From SCQP01 sp050747745 (lineage in GTDB: Bacteria; Acidobacteriota; Terriglobia; Terriglobales; SCQP01): a stretch of DNA of 64,000 bases. Location: positions 1 to 64,000 of the forward strand of contig JBOGKM010000115.1 of the NCBI GenBank assembly GCA_050747745.1, in the 5' to 3' direction. Below the pieces are notes generated by a model that searched no databases, was not told the DNA's origin, and worked only from the letters and a program-made list of their open reading frames with translations. Shown piece by piece: positions 25,442 through 34,993 of the stretch. Numbering within the stretch: the stretch's first letter is position 1; each line of letters opens with the position of its first letter. The translations under genes and the position numbers were made by a program.

Positions 25442-27475
25442 GTGAAACCTGAACGACAATCCGGCCCCCGCCACCGCCTGTTGAGCTTCCAGGCGGCAAT
25501 GGTGCTGTGGGCGCTGGTGGTGCTGGCGCGGCTGTTCTGGCTGCAGGTGCTCGATCACCATCAGCTCGATCTCCGCGCCCGGCAGCAGCAGCAGCGCACG
25601 GTCGACGTTCGCGCCCACCGCGGCGCCATTTACGACCGCAATCTCACGCCCCTGGCCATGAGCCTGCCGGTGCGTTCCCTCTATGCCAGCCCGCGGCAGG
25701 TGAAACATCCCGGCGTGGAGGCGCGGGCATTGGCGCCGCTGCTCGGGCTCGACGCCGCCGATCTGCGCCGCAGCCTCGGCTCGCATCACGGCTTCGTCTG
25801 GGTGGCGCGCCAGGTGACCGATGCCCAGGCGCACGCCGTGGCCGTGCTGCATTTGCCTGGAATCTTTTCCCAGCCCGCATCGCGGCGGTTCTATCCGGAA
25901 GGCGACCTGGCGGCCAGCGTGCTCGGCTACGTGGGCGTGGACGGGCACGGCCTGGGCGGACTCGAGTACAGCTTCGACCGGCTGCTGCATGGCCACAACG
26001 GGCGCGCGCTGGAGGAAGTTGACGCCCACGGGCAAAGCTACAGCCAGGTCGAGCAGCCGCCGCGTGAGGGCGGCAACCTCATCCTGACCATTGATCAAAA
26101 TATTCAGTACATCGCGCAACAGGAGCTCGATCAGCAGGTGAAAGCCGAGCACGCCCTGCGCGGCATGGTCGTCGTGCAGAACCCGCAGACGGGCGCCATC
26201 CTGGCGCTGGCCAACTCGCCCAGCTTCAATCCTAGCGATTATCAGTCCACCCCAGCCGCGCGGCTGGGCGATTCCGCCATTTCCGACCCCTACGAGCCCG
26301 GCTCGGTGTTCAAGCTGGTGACCATTTCCGCCGCGCTGCAGCAAGGGCTGGTCACCCCCACCGAGTTGATCAACTGCCAGATGGGCGCGATCCGCCTAGG
26401 CGGCATCACCATCCACGACCACGCCCCCTTCGGCATTATCACCGTCACCGACATCCTCAAGCACTCCAGCGACGTGGGCGCCATCGAGATCGGCCTCAAG
26501 CTCGGACCGCAGATGTTTTACCGTTATATCCGCGCCTATGGCTTCGGCCAGCTCACCGGCGTGCGTCTGCCGGGCGAATCGCCGGGCATTTTGCGCCCGC
26601 CCGCACGCTGGTCGGCGGTCTCCATCGGCGCCATCAGCATGGGACAGGAAATCGCGGTTACGCCGCTACAGGAAGTCTCCATGGTTTCGGCCCTCGCCGA
26701 CGGCGGCGTCTATCACGCTCCCCGCTTGGTGCTGGGCACCTTTCACGGCGCACTGCCCGCCCACGCTCCCGCCTATCAGCCTCCACCCGGCCACCGCGTC
26801 GTCAGCGCCTTTGTCGCTAACGAAGTGAAACAGATGATGGCCCAGGTGGTGCTCGGCGGCACCGGACGCAAGGCGCAACTCGACGGCTACACCGTGGCCG
26901 GCAAGACCGGCACCGCCCAGAAGGCCGATCCGCGCACCCACCGCTATTCGAAGAACAACTACGTCGCCTCCTTTGTGGGCTTTTCCCCCATCAACAGCCC
27001 GGCAGTCACCATTCTGGTGGTGATTGACTCGCCCCACCACGGAAGCTATGAAGGCGGCGACGTCTCCGCCCCGGTGTTCAAACGCATCGCCGAGCGCGTG
27101 CTGCCGTATTTGGGCGTGCCCCACGATGTTCCGCCGAGCCCAGTGCCGCCCATGCATGTCGCCCGGCAAGCGGCGCCGCGGGCCGCGCCCCAGCCGCACC
27201 GCTCCATCGCCGCCGCGCCCGCACCCGTGCGCCCAGCCGAAACGCCGGCCAACATGGCAGTGGTGTTGGATTACCACGGCGGCAACGCCGCGGTGCGCGT
27301 GCCCGACTTCCGCGGCCGATCGCTGCGGTCGGTCAGCGCGGCCTGCCAGCGGCTGGGTTTGGCCCTCACCTTGCAAGGAGACGGGGTGGCGCGGGCGCAA
27401 TCGCTCGCGCCGGGAACACGCGTGGCGCCCGGCAGCAGCATCGCGGTGCGCTTCGGCAGCGGTAACCAGCCATGA
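25442..27475 (+). CDS. ftsI: Peptidoglycan transpeptidase FtsI (class B PBP) with PASTA domain
   Basis: 677 residues. One transmembrane helix (about 18-36), a dimerisation/pedestal domain, then the transpeptidase with S288VFK (acyl-enzyme serine), S343-S-D345 in place of the usual SxN, and K489TGT. A C-terminal PASTA domain (about 595-677, VRVPDFRGRSLRSV) is reminiscent of SpoVD-type enzymes. It cross-links septal peptidoglycan with FtsW. The GTG start directly follows a strong hairpin and has no visible ribosome site. It overlaps murE by 4 bp. Confidence 0.93.
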   Translation: MKPERQSGPRHRLLSFQAAMVLWALVVLARLFWLQVLDHHQLDLRARQQQQRTVDVRAHRGAIYDRNLTPLAMSLPVRSLYASPRQVKHPGVEARALAPLLGLDAADLRRSLGSHHGFVWVARQVTDAQAHAVAVLHLPGIFSQPASRRFYPEGDLAASVLGYVGVDGHGLGGLEYSFDRLLHGHNGRALEEVDAHGQSYSQVEQPPREGGNLILTIDQNIQYIAQQELDQQVKAEHALRGMVVVQNPQTGAILALANSPSFNPSDYQSTPAARLGDSAISDPYEPGSVFKLVTISAALQQGLVTPTELINCQMGAIRLGGITIHDHAPFGIITVTDILKHSSDVGAIEIGLKLGPQMFYRYIRAYGFGQLTGVRLPGESPGILRPPARWSAVSIGAISMGQEIAVTPLQEVSMVSALADGGVYHAPRLVLGTFHGALPAHAPAYQPPPGHRVVSAFVANEVKQMMAQVVLGGTGRKAQLDGYTVAGKTGTAQKADPRTHRYSKNNYVASFVGFSPINSPAVTILVVIDSPHHGSYEGGDVSAPVFKRIAERVLPYLGVPHDVPPSPVPPMHVARQAAPRAAPQPHRSIAAAPAPVRPAETPANMAVVLDYHGGNAAVRVPDFRGRSLRSVSAACQRLGLALTLQGDGVARAQSLAPGTRVAPGSSIAVRFGSGNQP

Positions 27476-28944
27476 TGAGTCCGGAAGAACTGCTCCAGGG
27501 AATCGAGGTACGCGCCACGCGCGGACCGCTGCCTGCCGCACTGGCCGGCGTGCACTACGATTCGCGCATGATCCAGCCGGGCTGGGCCTTTGTCGCGATT
27601 CATGGCGCGCTGCTCGACGGACACGATTTTATTCCGCAAGCCGAGGAGCACGGCGCCAGCCTGATCATTTCCGAGTTGCCGCCGGCGCCGTCCGCGCGCC
27701 TCGCCTGGGTGCAGGTCGCCGTTGCCCGCCAGGCGCTGGCGCTGGCTTCGGCCAACTGGTTCCAGCACCCGGCGCGCCGCCTCCGGCTGGTCGGCGTCAC
27801 GGGCACCAACGGGAAAACCACGACCACGTTTCTGGTGGAAGCCATGCTCCGCCAAGCGGGATTCACCACCGGGCTGCTGGGCACAGTGGAATACCACATC
27901 GCCGGCGCGGTGCTGCCATCGCCGCATACCACCCCGGAATCCTGGGATCTGCAGCAGTTGCTGGCGCGCATGACCGTCGATGGCTGCCAGGTGGCGGCAC
28001 TGGAAGTCAGTTCGCACGCGCTGGCGCTGGAACGTGTTTACGCCTGCCCGTTCGAGGTGGCCGTATTCACCAACCTCACCCAGGATCATCTGGATTTTCA
28101 CCTCAGCATGGAAAATTATGCCGCCGCGAAGCGACGTTTATTCCAGGGTGAGGGTGCGCCGCCGCCTCGCGCGGCCGTGGTCAACGGAGACGACCCGGCG
28201 GTGGCGGCGATGCTGCGCGGCTACGCCGGCCAGGTACTGCGCTTCGGCTTCGGACCGGGCGCCGATTTGCGCGCCTGCGCGCTCGAGCACCAACCGGAAG
28301 GCACGCACTTCCACCTGGAAGGCCCCGGGGGCTTTTACGCCGATATCGCCAGCCCGCTGGTAGGACGCTTCAACGTGCTCAACACGCTGGCGGCGCTGGG
28401 CGTAGGCTGGAGCCTGGGTCTGCAGCCGCGCGCCCTGGCGGCGGGCGTGGCGCGCTGGCCGCGCGTGCGCGGCCGCTTCGAGCGCGTGGCCTGCGGTCAG
28501 CCGTTTACCGTGCTGGTGGATTACGCCCACACCCCCGACGCGCTCACTCACGTGCTCGCCGCCGCGCGCGAGCTGACCCGCGGACGCCTGCGACTGGTAT
28601 TCGGCTGCGGCGGCGACCGCGACCGTGGCAAGCGCATGCTCATGGGCCGCGCCGCCCAGGAGGGCGCCGACTGGGTTTTGCTCACCAGTGACAACCCGCG
28701 CAGCGAAGATCCCCAGGCGATCATCGCCGACATCCTCGCCGGCAACCCGCCGCCGGAGGGCGGCACCGATATCGACCGCCGCCGCGCCATCGCCACCGCG
28801 CTGCGTTCGGCCCAACCTGGCGATACCGTCATCCTCGCCGGCAAGGGACACGAAACCCACCAGATTCTCGGCAATGAACGCCTACATTTCGACGATGTGG
28901 AAGAAGCACGCGCCGCGCTGGCGGCGCTGGGATGGAAGGGATGA
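27472..28944 (+). CDS. murE: UDP-MurNAc-tripeptide synthetase MurE
   Basis: 490 residues with the ATP loop GTNGKTTTTF (about 109-118) and the carbamylated-lysine region. The DNPRSEDP motif is the known signature of meso-diaminopimelate-adding enzymes (DNPR, versus DDPR/DNPA variants). It adds the third stem-peptide residue to UDP-MurNAc-L-Ala-D-Glu. It begins ATGATG inside the ftsI stop (4-bp overlap). Confidence 0.95.
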   Translation: MMSPEELLQGIEVRATRGPLPAALAGVHYDSRMIQPGWAFVAIHGALLDGHDFIPQAEEHGASLIISELPPAPSARLAWVQVAVARQALALASANWFQHPARRLRLVGVTGTNGKTTTTFLVEAMLRQAGFTTGLLGTVEYHIAGAVLPSPHTTPESWDLQQLLARMTVDGCQVAALEVSSHALALERVYACPFEVAVFTNLTQDHLDFHLSMENYAAAKRRLFQGEGAPPPRAAVVNGDDPAVAAMLRGYAGQVLRFGFGPGADLRACALEHQPEGTHFHLEGPGGFYADIASPLVGRFNVLNTLAALGVGWSLGLQPRALAAGVARWPRVRGRFERVACGQPFTVLVDYAHTPDALTHVLAAARELTRGRLRLVFGCGGDRDRGKRMLMGRAAQEGADWVLLTSDNPRSEDPQAIIADILAGNPPPEGGTDIDRRRAIATALRSAQPGDTVILAGKGHETHQILGNERLHFDDVEEARAALAALGWKG

Positions 28945-30161
28945 GCGCCAGTATTGACACACGGTCGCTGGCGCCGGGCGACGTCTTTTACGCGCTGCGC
29001 GGCGCCCAGCACGACGGCCACGACTTTGTGGAAGCCGCGCTCGCGGCCGGCGCCGCCAGCGCCGTCATCGCCCGCAGCGAGGCCGCGCGTTTCCCTGCCC
29101 CGCTCGCTGCGTGCCTTCGCCCGGTGGACGATCCCCTGCTTGCCCTGCAACAAGACGCCCGCCAGCACCGCCGCGCCTGGGGCGGCCCGCTGGTAGCGAT
29201 CACCGGCTCGGCGGGCAAAACCACAACCAAGGAAATGATCGCCACGGTGCTGGCGACCCGCCTGCGCGTGCTGAAAAGCGGCGGCAACTACAACAATCAC
29301 CTCGGCGTCCCACTGACGTTGCTCGCCCTGCGCCCCGAACACCAGGTCGCCGTGGTGGAAATGGGCATGAATCACGCCGGCGAAATCGCAACGCTGGCTG
29401 CCCTCGCCGAACCCACCCTGGGCGTGTTCACCAACGTCGGCGCCGCCCACCTGGGCAACTTCGCCTCCGTCGATGCCATTGCGGAAGCCAAGCGCGAGCT
29501 GGCCCGGGCGATTCCGCCCTCGGGCACGCTGCTGCTCAACCGCGACGACCGGCGCGTGGCCGCTTTCGGATCCGGCTTTGGCGGCCGCGTGGTGTGGTAC
29601 GGCGCCGGCGATTTTAAAGGCGAGCTGTTGCTGCCCGGCCATCATAACCGCGCCAATGCCGCCGCCGCGGCTGCCACCGGCGCCTTATTCGGCGTTGCAG
29701 CCGCCGATGCCGCCCTGGCGCTCGCCCGCTTCGCGCCCTTGCCCGGCCGCGGTGAAGTCCTCCATCCCCGCGGCATGACCTTTATCCACGACTGCTACAA
29801 CGCCAACCCGGAAGCCATGGCGCAGATGCTTACTGTGCTGGCCAGCCTGCCCGCCGCGCGCCACATCGCCGTGCTGGGCGAAATGCGCGAGCTGGGCGCG
29901 GCCTCGCCGCGGCTGCACCGTGAGGTGGGCGCGCAGGCCGCCGCCGCACGCCTCGACGCGCTTTGGGCCGTAGGCGCCGGGGCGCGCGCCATTCTCGAGG
30001 GTGCGCGCACCGCCGGTTTTACCGCCGTTGCGTTCTGGGCCGCCGATGCCGCCGCCGCCGCCGCCCAGCTGCGCTCATTCCTGCAAAGCGGCGACGCGGT
30101 GCTGTTCAAGGCTTCCCGCGCCGTGCATCTGGAAGATGCGTTGAAGGAGCTGCTCGGCTGA
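28932..30161 (+). CDS. murF: UDP-MurNAc-tripeptide--D-Ala-D-Ala ligase MurF
   Basis: About 406-409 residues; start at 28932 or the in-frame ATG at 28941, which overlaps the murE stop. The protein opens almost directly with SASIDTRSLAPGDVFYALRG, so the roughly 15-25 residues usually before the DSR/DTR motif are missing. The P-loop is ITGSAGKTTTKEM, followed by NNHLGVPLTLL, FIHDCYNANPEAM and VLGEMRELG. It completes the pentapeptide. Either the N-terminal helix is dispensable or the real start lies within murE. Confidence 0.93.
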   Translation: MEGMSASIDTRSLAPGDVFYALRGAQHDGHDFVEAALAAGAASAVIARSEAARFPAPLAACLRPVDDPLLALQQDARQHRRAWGGPLVAITGSAGKTTTKEMIATVLATRLRVLKSGGNYNNHLGVPLTLLALRPEHQVAVVEMGMNHAGEIATLAALAEPTLGVFTNVGAAHLGNFASVDAIAEAKRELARAIPPSGTLLLNRDDRRVAAFGSGFGGRVVWYGAGDFKGELLLPGHHNRANAAAAAATGALFGVAAADAALALARFAPLPGRGEVLHPRGMTFIHDCYNANPEAMAQMLTVLASLPAARHIAVLGEMRELGAASPRLHREVGAQAAAARLDALWAVGAGARAILEGARTAGFTAVAFWAADAAAAAAQLRSFLQSGDAVLFKASRAVHLEDALKELLG

Positions 30162-30162
30162 C

Positions 30163-31296
30163 ATGCTCTATTGGCTCCTTTACCAGCGCCTGTTCCCCTA
30201 CTTCGGTCCGCTGCGCCTGTTCCGTTTCATCACCTTCCGCACCGCCTTCGCGGGCATCACCGCGCTGGTCATCGCACTGGTGCTGGGCCCGTGGCTCATT
30301 CACCGCCTGCAGCATTTTCAGATCGGCCAGTACATCCGTGAGGAAGGCCCCAAAAGTCATCAGTCCAAGGCGGGTACGCCCACCATGGGCGGCTTGCTCA
30401 TCAACATCGCTATCATCGTGCCCACCCTCCTTTGGGCGGATCTCAGCAATCCCTTCATCTGGATGGCGATGTTCAGCGTGGTCGCGTTTGGCGCGATCGG
30501 GTTCGTGGATGATTTCGCCAAGCTACGCCATCGCCGCAACCTCGGCCTTCGCTCCAAGCAAAAGCTCGCCCTGCAGGCGGGCGTCGGCCTGCTGATCGCG
30601 CTCGCCCTGATCTGGATGGTGCACGCCGGCCGCTACTCCACCCGCCTCTCGGTGCCCTTCTTCAAACGCTACCGTCCCGAGCTCGTCATTCACTCGTTGC
30701 TCGTCCATCCTGGCCTCTATGTGCTCGGATTCATTCCCTTCATCGTCTTCGTCATGCTGGTGGTGATCGGCTCCAGCAACGCCGTCAACCTTACTGATGG
30801 CCTCGACGGCCTCGCCATCGGCTGCACGATCATCGCCGCCAGCGCGCTCACCGGTCTCACCTATATTTCCGGCCACGCCGTGTTCGCCACCTATCTGGAA
30901 ATCCAGCGCATTCCGCAGGTGGGCGAGCTGACCATTTTCTGCGGCGCGCTGGTGGGCGCCTCCATCGGTTTTCTCTGGTACAACGCCCACCCCGCGGAAA
31001 TCTTCATGGGCGACGTTGGTTCGCTGGCGCTGGGCGGCGCCATCGGCACCGTCGCCATCCTCATCAAGCAGGAACTGCTGCTGCCCTTCGTAGGCGGCAT
31101 TTTCGTGATCGAGGCGGTCTCGGTCATTCTGCAGGTGGGCAGCTACAAGATGCGCCATCGCCGCATCTTCAAAATGGCGCCCCTGCATCATCATTTCGAA
31201 CAAATCGGTTGGAGTGAGCCCAAAATCATCACCCGCTTCTGGATCGTGGCAGCGGTGTGCGCACTGTTCGCGCTCACCACCCTCAAGCTGCGCTAA
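30163..31296 (+). CDS. mraY: Phospho-MurNAc-pentapeptide translocase MraY
   Basis: 377 residues with ten predicted membrane helices. Signature segments are KAGTPTMGGLLI, FVDDFAKLRHRRNLG (catalytic Asp pair), NAVNLTDGLDGLAIG and the C-terminal MAPLHHHFEQIGWSE. It transfers phospho-MurNAc-pentapeptide to undecaprenyl phosphate to form lipid I. The ATG at 30163 follows the murF stop by 1 bp. Confidence 0.96.
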   Translation: MLYWLLYQRLFPYFGPLRLFRFITFRTAFAGITALVIALVLGPWLIHRLQHFQIGQYIREEGPKSHQSKAGTPTMGGLLINIAIIVPTLLWADLSNPFIWMAMFSVVAFGAIGFVDDFAKLRHRRNLGLRSKQKLALQAGVGLLIALALIWMVHAGRYSTRLSVPFFKRYRPELVIHSLLVHPGLYVLGFIPFIVFVMLVVIGSSNAVNLTDGLDGLAIGCTIIAASALTGLTYISGHAVFATYLEIQRIPQVGELTIFCGALVGASIGFLWYNAHPAEIFMGDVGSLALGGAIGTVAILIKQELLLPFVGGIFVIEAVSVILQVGSYKMRHRRIFKMAPLHHHFEQIGWSEPKIITRFWIVAAVCALFALTTLKLR

Positions 31297-31319
31297 GCCA
31301 TGGATCGCTATAATTCGGC

Positions 31320-32735
31320 ATGAGCATGGAAGTCGCCGGTCAAAGGATTCTAGTCGTGGGTATGGCCGCCAGCGGCATGGCCGTGGCCCGGTTTCTGCGC
31401 CAGCGGGGCGCACGCGTGGTGGTTTCGGAAATGCGCCCGGCGGTGGAGCGGCGAGCCGAAATCGCCGAGCTGCTCGACGCCGGCATCGCGGTCGAAACCG
31501 GCGGCCATCGCGAACGCAGCTTTCTGGACGCCGATCTCATCGTGGTCAGCCCAGGCGTGCCCGCCGATCTGCCCCTGCTGCGCCGCGCCCGCGCCCAGGC
31601 CACGCCCGTGCTGGGCGAGCTGGAACTGGCGGCGCGTTTTCTGTTGGGAACGCTGGTCGCCATCACCGGCGCCAACGGCAAAACCACCACTACCGCGCTC
31701 ACCGGCCATCTGCTCGCCGCCTGCGGCCGCCGCGTGCAGGTGGGCGGGAACATCGGCACGCCGCTGATCTCGCTGGTCGACACCGCAGCGGAGGACACCA
31801 TCAACGTCGTCGAAGCCTCCAGCTTCCAGCTCGAAACCACCGAAACCTTCCATCCCCACATCGCCGCCGTGCTCAATCTCTCGCCCGATCACCTCGACCG
31901 ACATGGCAGCATGGAGGCCTATGCCGCCGCCAAGCAGCGCATCTTCCGCAATCAAACCGCGTCCGACTTTGCCGTGCTCAACCCCAACGACGTCTGGTGC
32001 CGCCAGTTCGCCGCCTCGCTCGCCAGCCAGCCCGTCTGGTTTGCCGCCTTTCCGCTGACCTCGCAAACCGGCGCCGAGGTGCGCGACGGTCAGATCGTCT
32101 GGTTGCAGGACGGTCGCCAGCAAGCGATTATGCCGGTGTCTGAAGTGCCGCTGCCGGGCGCTCACAACCTGGAAAACATTCTCGCCGCCTTGGCCATGGC
32201 CCGCCTGCTGACCGGTCCGGAAGCGGCGCCACAGTTGCGCGCGGCGGTGCGCGCCTTCAAGGCGGTTGAGCACCGGCTCGAGTTCGTGGCCAACGTCGCC
32301 GGCGTGGCCTACTACAACGACTCCAAGGCCACCAACGTGGACGCCACGCTCAAGGCGCTGGCCTCGTTTCCCCGCGGCCTGTGGGTCATTCTCGGCGGCA
32401 AGGACAAGGGCAGCGACTATGCGCCCCTGCTCCCGCTGCTGGGCGAGCGCGCCCGCCAGGTGTTGCTGATCGGCGCCGCCACGGAAAAAATCGCCGCCCA
32501 ACTGGTGCCGCTTGCCGCTGCCGGCGTGCCCCTCACTCGCTGCGGCACGCTCGAACAGGCCCTCGCCACCGCCAGCAGCCAGGCCCAGACGGGAGACACC
32601 GTCCTGCTGGCGCCAGCCTGCGCCAGCTTCGATCAGTTCCAGAATTACGGCCATCGCGGCCGCGTTTTCAAGCAACTCGTCCAGCAACTGGCCGCCGCTC
32701 GCGGCGCTCACGACGGATCATGCCCAAACGCCTGA
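31320..32735 (+). CDS. murD: UDP-MurNAc-L-Ala--D-glutamate ligase MurD
   Basis: 471 residues. N-terminal Rossmann domain (ILVVGMAASGMAVARFL), P-loop ITGANGKTTTTA, NLSPDHLDRHGSMEAY, and C-terminal AVEHRLEFVANVAGVAYYNDSKATN with ILGGKDKGSDY. It adds D-Glu to UDP-MurNAc-L-Ala. It overlaps ftsW by 16 bp. Confidence 0.95.
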   Translation: MSMEVAGQRILVVGMAASGMAVARFLRQRGARVVVSEMRPAVERRAEIAELLDAGIAVETGGHRERSFLDADLIVVSPGVPADLPLLRRARAQATPVLGELELAARFLLGTLVAITGANGKTTTTALTGHLLAACGRRVQVGGNIGTPLISLVDTAAEDTINVVEASSFQLETTETFHPHIAAVLNLSPDHLDRHGSMEAYAAAKQRIFRNQTASDFAVLNPNDVWCRQFAASLASQPVWFAAFPLTSQTGAEVRDGQIVWLQDGRQQAIMPVSEVPLPGAHNLENILAALAMARLLTGPEAAPQLRAAVRAFKAVEHRLEFVANVAGVAYYNDSKATNVDATLKALASFPRGLWVILGGKDKGSDYAPLLPLLGERARQVLLIGAATEKIAAQLVPLAAAGVPLTRCGTLEQALATASSQAQTGDTVLLAPACASFDQFQNYGHRGRVFKQLVQQLAAARGAHDGSCPNA

Positions 32736-33808
32736 GCTACGATCGCCCGCTGTTCGTCGTCACGCTGGCGCTGGTGACCTTCGGTCTGGTCATGGTGTTT
32801 TCCGCTTCGGCGCTCATGTCGGCTGAGCTGTTTCACTCCCCCTACAGCTTTCTACTGCGCCAGCTCCTGGGCGCCAGCATCGGCCTCGCCGCCATGGTGC
32901 TGCTGATGCGCATGGACTACCGCGAGCTGCGCGATCCCGCAGTCGTCTACCTCCTGCTCTGCCTCACGCTGTTCCTGCTGGGCGCGGTATTCCTGCTCGA
33001 CCGCTCCCACAACACCCATCGCTGGATCCGCCTCGGTCCGCTATCGCTGCAGCCCTCCGAGCTGGCCAAACCCACGCTGGTGCTGTTCCTGGCTTTTTAT
33101 TTGGAAAACCGCCTGCGCAAGATCAATCAGTGGTCCACACTCGCGCCCATCCTGATTTATTTGGGGATGGTCTGTGCGCTGGTGGTGGCCGAACCTGACC
33201 TGGGGACCACGCTGGCCCTGGCGCTGATCGCCGGCGCCATGCTCTACGTCGCCGGCCTGGAATGGAAGCGGATGGGCTACGGCGTCCTGGCCAGTCTGCC
33301 GCTGCTGTACCTGCTCATTTTCCATGTGGGCTATCGCCGCGCCCGCATTCTGGCCTTTCTGCATCCCTGGCAGCACGCCCGCAACGTCGCGTTCCAGATT
33401 GTGCAGTCGCTGATCGCGCTGGGCAGCGGCGGCTGGTGGGGCCTGGGCCTGATGAATGGCCGTCAAAAACTGTTCTTCCTTCCCGAAGCCCACAGCGACT
33501 TCATTTTTGCCGTGGTGGGCGAAGAACTCGGCTGGGCCGGCTGCGCCCTGGTGGTGATCGCGTTTCTGATCTTCCTCTGGCGCGGCCTGCGCATCGCCCG
33601 GCGCGCGCCGGATGGGTTTGGCCGCCTGCTGGCCATCGGCGTCACTGCCATGATCGTCATTCAGGCGCTGATCAACTTCAGCGTGGTCACCAGCCTCGTG
33701 CCAGACAAGGGCATACCACTGCCCTTCATCAGCTACGGTGGCTCGTCGCTGATGTTTTCGCTCGCGGCCGTGGGCCTGCTGCTTAGCGTTTCGCAGTATT
33801 CCGGCTGA
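32720..33808 (+). CDS. ftsW: Lipid II polymerase FtsW (SEDS family)
   Basis: 362 residues from ATG 32720 (MPKRLSYDRPLF). About ten membrane helices with SEDS hallmarks: FGLVMVFSASALM, THRWIRLGPLSLQPSELAKP, AVVGEELGWAGCALVV and GIPLPFISYGGSSLMFSL. It polymerises septal glycan with FtsI. The frame is open upstream into murD, but the family starts here. Confidence 0.95.
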   Translation: MPKRLSYDRPLFVVTLALVTFGLVMVFSASALMSAELFHSPYSFLLRQLLGASIGLAAMVLLMRMDYRELRDPAVVYLLLCLTLFLLGAVFLLDRSHNTHRWIRLGPLSLQPSELAKPTLVLFLAFYLENRLRKINQWSTLAPILIYLGMVCALVVAEPDLGTTLALALIAGAMLYVAGLEWKRMGYGVLASLPLLYLLIFHVGYRRARILAFLHPWQHARNVAFQIVQSLIALGSGGWWGLGLMNGRQKLFFLPEAHSDFIFAVVGEELGWAGCALVVIAFLIFLWRGLRIARRAPDGFGRLLAIGVTAMIVIQALINFSVVTSLVPDKGIPLPFISYGGSSLMFSLAAVGLLLSVSQYSG

Positions 33809-33811
33809 ATC

Positions 33812-34867
33812 ATGCCGGCCTTGCGGCAGTCCATCGTCATCGCCGGCGGCGGCACGGGCGGCCACCTCATGCCGGGCCTGGCGGTGGCGCGCGCGCTGCG
33901 TGCGGCCGGCGCGGATGACCTAGTTTTCGTGGGCACCGCGCGCGGCCTGGAAGAGCGTCTGGTGCCCGCCGCCGGCTTCGAGCTGCGCCTGATCACCATC
34001 GGCGGACTGAAATCCGGCAGTCTCGTCCGTCGCGCCGCCACGCTGCTGCAGCTTCCGCGCGCCGTAGCGCAGAGCGTGCGCATCCTCCGCCAGCGTCACG
34101 TCAGCGTTGTTTTCGGCATCGGCGGCTACGCCTCCGGACCGGTGCTGGCGGCGGCGGCGCTGTTGCGGATCCCGATCGTGGTGCTCGAGGTCAACGCCAA
34201 TACCGGCCTTGCCAACCGCTGGGCGGCGCGCTGGGTGAGCGCCGCCGCAGTCAACTTTCCCGAAACCGCACGCGACTTCCGCAACGCGCTGTTCACTGGC
34301 ATTCCGGTTCGCCCTGAGTTTTTCCAAGCGCGCGCGCCAGCCGAGCCTCCGCTGGTGCTGATTTTCGGCGGCAGCCAAGGCGCGCGCGCGCTGAACGAGG
34401 CTGCGACGGCGATGGCTCCGCAGATCAACTTCCGTATCCTCCACCAAACCGGCACGCGCGACTACGAAGCGGTCGCCGCCGCCTACGCCCCGCTGGGCGA
34501 GCGCGTGCGCGCCATGGCATTCATTGAGAACATGGCCGGCGCCATGGGCGAGGCCACGCTGGTAGTCTGCCGCTCCGGCGCCAGCACGCTGGGCGAAATC
34601 GCCGCCGCGCAAAAGCCGGCGATCCTGGTTCCCTACCCCGCTGCCGCCGACCAGCATCAATTGCGCAACGCCCAGGCCTATGCCCGTGCCGGCGCCGCCG
34701 TTCTGCTGGAACAATCCCAGCTCACGCATGCTTCGCTCGCCGCGGCGATCGCGTCCTTGCTCGCTGACGCCCCATATCGCGCCGCGCTGCAGGCTGCCCT
34801 CGCGCCCTTTGCCCATCCCGATGCCGCCGAAAGCATTGCCCAGCTTGTGTTGCGCCAACGCGGCTGA
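33812..34867 (+). CDS. murG: UDP-GlcNAc transferase MurG
   Basis: 351 residues. N-terminal GGGTGGHLMPGLAVA, GIGGYASGPVLAAA, then LIFGGSQGARALNEA and the donor-binding CRSGASTLGEIAAA with PYPAAADQHQLRNA. It converts lipid I to lipid II at the inner membrane. It is the last gene of the cluster here; murC, murB, ddl, ftsQ, ftsA and ftsZ, which commonly follow, are not in this window. Confidence 0.96.
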   Translation: MPALRQSIVIAGGGTGGHLMPGLAVARALRAAGADDLVFVGTARGLEERLVPAAGFELRLITIGGLKSGSLVRRAATLLQLPRAVAQSVRILRQRHVSVVFGIGGYASGPVLAAAALLRIPIVVLEVNANTGLANRWAARWVSAAAVNFPETARDFRNALFTGIPVRPEFFQARAPAEPPLVLIFGGSQGARALNEAATAMAPQINFRILHQTGTRDYEAVAAAYAPLGERVRAMAFIENMAGAMGEATLVVCRSGASTLGEIAAAQKPAILVPYPAAADQHQLRNAQAYARAGAAVLLEQSQLTHASLAAAIASLLADAPYRAALQAALAPFAHPDAAESIAQLVLRQRG

Positions 34868-34875
34868 CCGCGAAC

Positions 34876-34927
34876 CCGCCCGCTGGCGCTCAGGGCGCCT
34901 CCAAGTTGCCGCGTCGGGAGCGGGCGG
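34876..34927 (+). terminator. Two-tier GC hairpin after murG
   Basis: The outer stem CCGCCCGCT (34876-34884) pairs with AGCGGGCGG (34919-34927), perfect over 9 bp. The inner stem GGCGC/GCGCC (34885-34889, 34895-34899) has a 5-nt loop. There is no U-tract, so if it ends the cluster transcript it does so without the classical poly-U signal. It lies between convergent genes. Confidence 0.4.
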
Positions 34928-34993
34928 TGCGGACGCCCAGCCACGCCAGCAGGGCTATGAGCAACCGCTCCTACAGCGAGTGTCGGCCCGCTT

